A DNA stretch of 64,000 bases, from contig OZ231127.1 in the NCBI GenBank assembly GCA_965153355.1, forward strand, positions 55,304,001 through 55,368,000, written 5' to 3'. Below, in pieces: positions 56,317 through 64,000 of this stretch. The stretch's first letter is position 1. Each line of letters opens with the position of its first letter. The notes below the pieces were generated by a model. It searched no databases. It worked only from the letters and a program-made list of their open reading frames with translations, and was not told the origin of the DNA. The DNA is from Flaccisagitta enflata. Lineage: Eukaryota; Chaetognatha; Sagittoidea; Aphragmophora. Made by a program: the position numbers and the translations under genes.

Positions 56317-56797
56317 ATTAGTTTTGGGCAAAACATTTTGGACACGTTTTAGTCACTTTTAGTAAACAGTTGACTAGTCATTGCGAAGAGCCGCTGAAAT
56401 CCGCTATGGCAAAACAGCGATGAAATCTATCTCATATGACTTGGACAACATTACATTGCAACCCCCCAAAAAAAAACCAAAATAAGGACAAGAGCCTTTG
56501 GAGCTCTATAGTTCACAATGATATCATCAAAATGCTTTGGTAAAATTGCTCTTTTTTTTTAATATAAAAGAAAATTTGCCCAATTCCCTTAGTAACGCAT
56601 TGACACTTTTTGCTCCAAAATCCTGATTGACGCATCTTCAACGAGACTCAGGTCTAGTCTTAAGGTCTAGGGTCCAAAAAATGAAAGAAACCAGATGCTT
56701 AAATAGTGTTGTTGTGTTTTCTAAGAGGTGAAAAATGTTTTTATGTGTGAGACAACAGAGCAAAAAAATTAAATTTCAGGAGAAATGAAAACACCTT

Positions 56798-56890
<93 letters not shown>

Positions 56891-56913
56891 GAAACAGAGA
56901 CAGAGACAGAGAC

Positions 56914-57025
<112 letters not shown>

Positions 57026-57236
57026 TACGCGATGAAAGAGTCAAAATAAGAAAAAATGTAATGAAATTAAGGATGGAAGGAAGGAAAAAAAGGTGAATAA
57101 GATGATGAATAAAAAGATGGATAAAAAAGCAAAGAAAAAATGAAGCGAGTATTTTCTCTTCTGGCTCGAAGGTAAACAAGGACCCCGGGAAACCAACGTC
57201 GAATTTTCATCTGGAGCACGTAAATACATACAGACA

Positions 57237-57337
<101 letters not shown>

Positions 57338-58914
57338 CGTAGGCTGACACGGATACATTGTCAGACCTAGTTTTTTTTAGATGCGTCCTCGCATCTCTAT
57401 AAGAGGGTCTGTCCGTCCGTCCGTCGGTCGGTCCGTCGGTCGGTCCGTCCGTCCGTCCGTCCGTTACGCCTGTGCAAAAACCGCGTTTCTCGGCTGTTTT
57501 TGGCCACGATGAGATTCTACACTGAAACAAATGATCAACCAACATGTTTTGAGAGCCTCCTCTACTACTCAGTCGATTCACCCGTCTGTTCGTCCATCTG
57601 TATTTCCATATATGTCACATGATCAATTCACGCAGAAACACAGTCCGGACGCATCTTTGCCCGGTCGGGCTTGTTCTAAGACATAAACGAACAAGCACAA
57701 TGTACGCATCCTCGTAGAAAGCCATTCAAAATAGACCAATATCAAGGAACTTTTAAAGAATGCCAATGCGATCAACGGAGAGTATTCATTTTCAAAAAAT
57801 AAAACAAAGAACTTTATCACTTTATGACTTATGCAATGAGTATCCATCAACTTGAAAGGTAAAATGGAGACTGATTGAAAATCATGTTCGCGATGAAAAC
57901 TTTGAGAAAGATGAAATCTCACACGTTCAACGGTTAAAAAAAGTAAGGATAGATCCAGCGATGTATGGCAGCTTGGAGCCTAGGGACCTCAAAGCCAATT
58001 CCAAGCACGACAAATAATCTTATCACGACAGCCTTATAACTGATTTGTTTCGATTTCTATGCTTTTTCAAGCCAATACAAGACAAAAAAAAAAAAAACAA
58101 ATGAAAGATTGATTCTCATCTAGATGGATAATTTTTCATCAAATAGATCAATTTAGTGTACTGTGCAATTTAGTGTACTGTGCAACAAAAAGTATTAAGA
58201 AAAACTGTATAGTGGGTGGGGGCAAAGCATACTAATCATCAACACATACATACATACAATCAATCAATCAATCAATCAATCAAGCCCTCATTTTGTTTTG
58301 GAAACTCGTTTATTATTTCCCCCATAAGATGTGATTCAATAAAGTTTTTCTGTTGTGTTTTTTTGTCAGTCTGTCTGTTTGTCTGTGTGTTTTTCTTTCT
58401 GTCTCTCTCTCTGTCTCTCTCAAAATTTTGTTCAGCACATTTTCAAGCCCGACAAACTTTCAAGCCCGACAGCAGGGACGTCACGTGATGTCCCTGAAGT
58501 CCCCTGCCATACATCGCTGGATAGATCTGCGACCGTGGACCTGGGATGTTTAGGCAATAGACGTGATTTAACCTTTCGGATTCATTTGGGTACATATTGC
58601 CGGAATGAAAACAGACAGAAGTGCAGGCAAACGAATGGACGGACGGATGCACAGCCGTTTGTGAACGTCTAAAATTTGAATCTCCATTTTGGGGACACGA
58701 CCTCGTTTAAAATGAAAACAGTTGCATGGAGCTGCTCGGCAATTTGGTGTAATTAGGCTAAAAAGTTGACGAAAATCAATTTTCGATTCATCTTAGTATT
58801 TCCAGTGTGAACTCACACAGTTCTCGTGCCGTGTTCGTGTCCTTTTGTCAGTTTACCGGTGCGTCCGGCCGTCCGTCTGTCAGTTACGTCCCGAATCTTG
58901 GCTACGTCTATCAA

Positions 58915-60043
58915 CAGGCCTTTTTTTAGTAATTTTTTTGAGAGAGCATTTCGGGCTCTCTCCTCACAATTTCAAGGAGCCCGGCAGAAAAACAGAGAGC
59001 CCGGTAAAAAACCTGATTTCCCTTTTAAGTGAGCTTGTATGAATAGTTTTCTGTCACACCATGTTTATCCCATCTCTTTTAGCAACGAATAATTTGTTTG
59101 AAAGAATGAGACAGTATCAACAACAGCATACACAAGAAAAGCTAGAAAAAAAATTTGCGAGTGGGCAGGTGCAGTCAGAAAGGGCTAACCATGCTTTGGG
59201 GCAGGAATAAAAACCTGCAAACACCAAAAAAGTACAACTAGACAGACGGACCAACCGAACGACGGACAGATGGAGTAAGCAGTGTGCAGAGTTGAAGTGA
59301 TTCATTCAAACTGCTTATTTCATCTTTAGAAACTGTAAGAGATTTCATTCTCATCCACTCGTCAATAGACAATTGTGGTTTGAAATCCTCAATCTGTGAG
59401 TTGATGTACACCATCATGAGGTCGTTTCATAGGAAATATCTCATGCCGCTCGTTGCTAGCAAAAGCGGCTAGTCTCTAAGTCATAGGATAGAATTGCTTT
59501 TTCTTCTTTTTGAATTTTTTTTCTAAACGATAAACAGAAAGACATGTCACGGTAGTGTTCGTGGAAGGAAATGCTACACTGGTTTTGAACTGTTTTCATT
59601 GGCCACATCAGGCAAGTACTTTGACTAGCCAGAGGCGGGTTTTTTTAAATCAACTTTAATATCAAAGTGATTTTATCTATCTCAGATGAGAGCAGATGGA
59701 AACAGTGAAGCTTAGTTTTGATATCTTTTGCTGATTTCCCCCTGGCAATCCGCACTTGTTGACAATATGGTAGTTATAAGTTGAGGTAGCAGATTTGATA
59801 AGTCACAATTGTGATGGGGATTGACTTTTTTCCACGTGATAATCATGATATTTTCCAGGGAATTTCTGGTGTCCGTTTTGTTGATTGTCATTAAAAAAAA
59901 ATCATAATGGCTAACATGTCTTGGGTAGAAAATACCCAGCCAGAATTGAGAGAGCAAACCGGGCTCTCTGCCAGCAAATCTTTTGTGCCCGGGAGGAAAA
60001 TATAGAGCATCGGGCTCCCGGGCACGCTCTAAAAAAAAGCCTG
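58915..60043. mobile_element. hAT-like non-autonomous element, 1,129 bp
   Basis: Ends CAGGCCTTTTTTTAG and, inverted, CAGGCTTTTTTTTAGAGCGT. Perfect 8-bp duplication TCTATCAA at 58907-58914 and 60044-60051. GC-rich inner arms contain GGGCTCTC on both sides. An R1-like fragment is inserted near 59155-59290. No transposase frame. Confidence 0.8.
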
Positions 60044-60857
60044 TCTATCAACGATTTGCTTGAAACCCCCAATTATTTCAAATTTAATCACATCACATTG
60101 TGTTCATGTTTTTTTGTTTTTGTTTCTTTTTCTTTTATAAATGCATCTAGCCCATTGGACTTGTGAATAAACTGGATTTATAAAAGGCGCATTTTTTGTG
60201 GCGAGGATGTGGGTGGTAATTTCTGCGGTATTTCTGGGGAAAAAATGAAAGTAGATTTTTATCTCGATGAAAGATCGCGCAAATTTGTAGACAACGTTTT
60301 CGATCAAGTATATTTGCTTTTATAACTGATTACTGATTGATTACCTTTGATTGACTTCAGATGAATGGTAATTGTTTTTTTTTTTTTTAAAGATTTAGAT
60401 GATAGACTTCGTCGAGAAATTTCCCTCCAGATTCGATGCAAGCGAAGTCTTTTTTACTGAGTAGTCGCGTCGTGCGTAATGAAACGAAAACAATTCAACG
60501 TTGGATCGTGACAAAATTCACAAATGAAGAGTTTTTCTTTCTTTTTTTTCCCCCACGGATCCTCATTGATCTTCTTTAAGTCCTTTGGTCTTTCCTAGGG
60601 TGTGTCGATTGTTGGTTGTAAATTTGTAAGGACAAATTAAACTTTAAGTATGTTTTTCTCTTTTCATGTAGCAAAAACAATTATTGATGTAACTATTTGT
60701 TTTTCTCGTTTTTTTTTGAAAATATTTTCGAGGTAAAACTTGCGGTTAGTATCGTTTCAATTTTTCACGTTTCTTTTTTATTTCATGCTTTTATTCAAGA
60801 ACTGAGAGTGTAAATAAATACCGGATTTTTGGTGGAAAGGTAAATTTATTAGGCGCG

Positions 60858-60944
60858 ATGGATGGCCAGCTAATTGATACGAAACCCCGCGGGTTACTCG
60901 ATGGGGAAGGAAAAGCCTCGTTAGATAACGACATGAGAAAGATA
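60858..60944 (+). CDS. Possible first coding exon of an unknown gene
   Basis: ATG followed by 29 codons (MDGQLIDTKPRGLLDGEGKA, then SLDNDMRKI) to ATA|GTGAGA, after which (GA)n begins. The donor running into (GA)n is seen at proven exons in this window. No later exon was found before the window ends, and the frame continues into the repeat, so it may be chance. Confidence 0.25.
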
Positions 60945-62310
<1,366 letters not shown>

Positions 62311-62343
62311 NNNNNNNNNNNNNNNNNNNNNNNNNNNNNNNNN
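62311..62343. other. Assembly gap (33 N)
   Basis: Run of N. The sequence right after it repeats 929 bp later. Confidence 1.
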
Positions 62344-64000
62344 GTGCACCCTTTAAAGGGGAAAGATAGACTTACATTTTTGTTTTATTGGTTAAAATCA
62401 TGTCCAGAGCCCTTGGGTTTGCATCAGAGAAGCACAAAATATTTTTTTCATTGAAAAAAATACTCACAACAAGACTTACAACCATTTATAATAGAAAAAT
62501 CAAAGAAAAAGAAATAGAAATTAAAAAAAATTTTTATTGTTTTCGTTACCATCAGTTTGAAATAAAAGCTCATAAAACTTTCAAAATAATAATATTAGAG
62601 TACATTTTTAAAAATTTAGCAAAAAAATAGTTCATCTTGCTTAGATTCATCATAATTTGACTGTTTTTACCAGATTTCATAGTATAGGATTTAGCCCAAC
62701 TTCTGTTTAAATAGTGCACCGTAGGTGTTTTTTGATGGGTCCTTAGACGCGATCAAAAGAATTAGAAAACGGTGATCTTTTGTTGAATTCTCTAGCATAG
62801 AACCCTGATAACTAAAGTCAGTACACCCTGACCTCTGGATTCAGCCCAAACAAGAGGTCATTTTGAGCAATTGGCTGGGGTACAGTAAAACTGTTTTCCA
62901 GATGAAAAATGTACAAAAAACTCTTTCATGACCGTTCTAATGAACTAAAAATACAATAACAGCGGCGATTTTTCTCATTTTTGCCTTGATTGCTTTTCAT
63001 GGTGTTGTATCACTAAAAAACAAGTGGAGGTAGCACTGGTTGCTCTATTTTACCCATAATTGAAAACAAAAGTTGAGCTGGTCAATTGTAATCTTGTCTA
63101 TAAATGTACAATTTATCATGCATTTGCTTATAGATACCTAAAATTGCCTATTGAAGGTCAAACATAAACTGTAATAGTAGCATGGGGAGGTGTCAAAATG
63201 AGTTTACCCCGAAAAAATGACAAAATATTGCTAAAAACAGTGAAAAACTTAATATTTAGTGATTTCTGTGTGGTGCACCCTTTAAAGGGGAAAGATAGAC
63301 TTACATTTTTTGTTTTATTGGTTAAAATCATGTCCAGAGCCCTTGGGTTTGCATCAGAGAAGCACAAAATATTTTTTTTCATTGAAAAAAATACTCACAA
63401 CAAGACTTACAACCATTTATAATAGAAAAATCAAAGAAAAAGAAATAGAAATTAAAAAAATTTTTTATTGTTTTCGTTACCATCAGTTTGAAATAAAAGC
63501 TCATAAAACTTTCAAAATAATAATATTAGAGTACATTTTTAAAAATTTAGCAAAAAAATAGTTCATCTTGCTTAGATTCATCATAATTTGACTGTTTTTA
63601 CCAGATTTCATAGTATAGGATTTAGCCCAACTTCTGTTTAAATAGTGCACCGTAGGTGTTTTTTGATGGGTCCTTAGACGCGATCAAAAGAATTAGAAAA
63701 CGGTGATCTTTTGTTGAATTCTCTAGCATAGAACCCTGATAACTAAAGTCAGTACACCCTGACCTCTGGATTCAGCCCAAACAAGAGGTCATTTTGAGCA
63801 ATTGGCTGGGGTACAGTAAAACTGTTTTCCAGATGAAAAAATGTACAAAAAACTCTTTCATGACCGTTCTAATGAACTAAAAATACAATAACAGCGGCGA
63901 TTTTTCTCATTTTTGCCTTGATTGCTTTTCATGGTGTTGTATCACTAAAAACAAGTGGAGGTAGCACTGGTTGCTCTATTTTACCCATAATTGAAAACAA
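62344..64000 (+). repeat. 929-bp direct repeat, 1.8 copies to the window end
   Basis: 62344-63272 and 63273-64000 align throughout; the differences I saw are one-base changes in homopolymer length. No gene is visible; the short frames carrying VKIMSRALGFASEKH are repeated with the unit. Confidence 0.85.

Noticed and set aside
62388-63561. Repeated 80-codon frames around VKIMSRALGFASEKH
   Set aside because: They recur with the 929-bp unit, are Lys/Ile-rich as expected from AT-rich DNA, and have no family signature.

Overview
The window is nuclear DNA of an animal, probably an invertebrate whose phylum I cannot fix. Genes are split into many small exons by GT-AG and a few GC-AG introns. The products I recognise are metazoan in character: a TASK-type two-pore potassium channel, a TTC17 relative and a membrane C-type lectin. 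Between and inside the genes lie very long (GA)n, (CA)n, (CAA)n and (GAA)n microsatellites and many short mobile elements. Most long open frames outside the genes are only translated microsatellite.

Layout: 1-914 is dispersed repeat. 915-9388 (+) is the 3' part of an unrecognised gene, twelve coding exons in a continuous phase chain. 9389-11922 is mostly (CAA)n/(GAA)n. 11923-24150 (+) is a short TTC17-like gene in eight exons; its 8.7-kb intron 6 is packed with transposon-like elements. 24151-29449 is intergenic, with a hAT-like element and a decayed LINE. 29450-40272 (+) is the TASK-type channel gene; its introns hold a Tc1/mariner-like element, a pair of ~250-bp inverted arms and an 86-bp triplication of an exon start. 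40273-43958 is intergenic repeat. 43959-55011 (-) is a type II membrane protein with a C-type lectin domain, rebuilt from six phase-compatible exons. 55012-64000 is mainly repeat, with a clean 1.13-kb hAT-like element (58915-60043), one possible first exon (60858-60944), an assembly gap (62311-62343) and a 929-bp near-identical duplication.

The four genes show no sign of forming a pathway. The most interesting signals are (i) a superfamily of short elements ending in a hairpin whose two arms co-vary between loci, followed by TAAAAA, and (ii) microsatellites that begin inside 5' splice sites or build nearly a whole intron. All exon models come from reading open frames, splice sites and phase by eye; none was checked against transcripts or databases.
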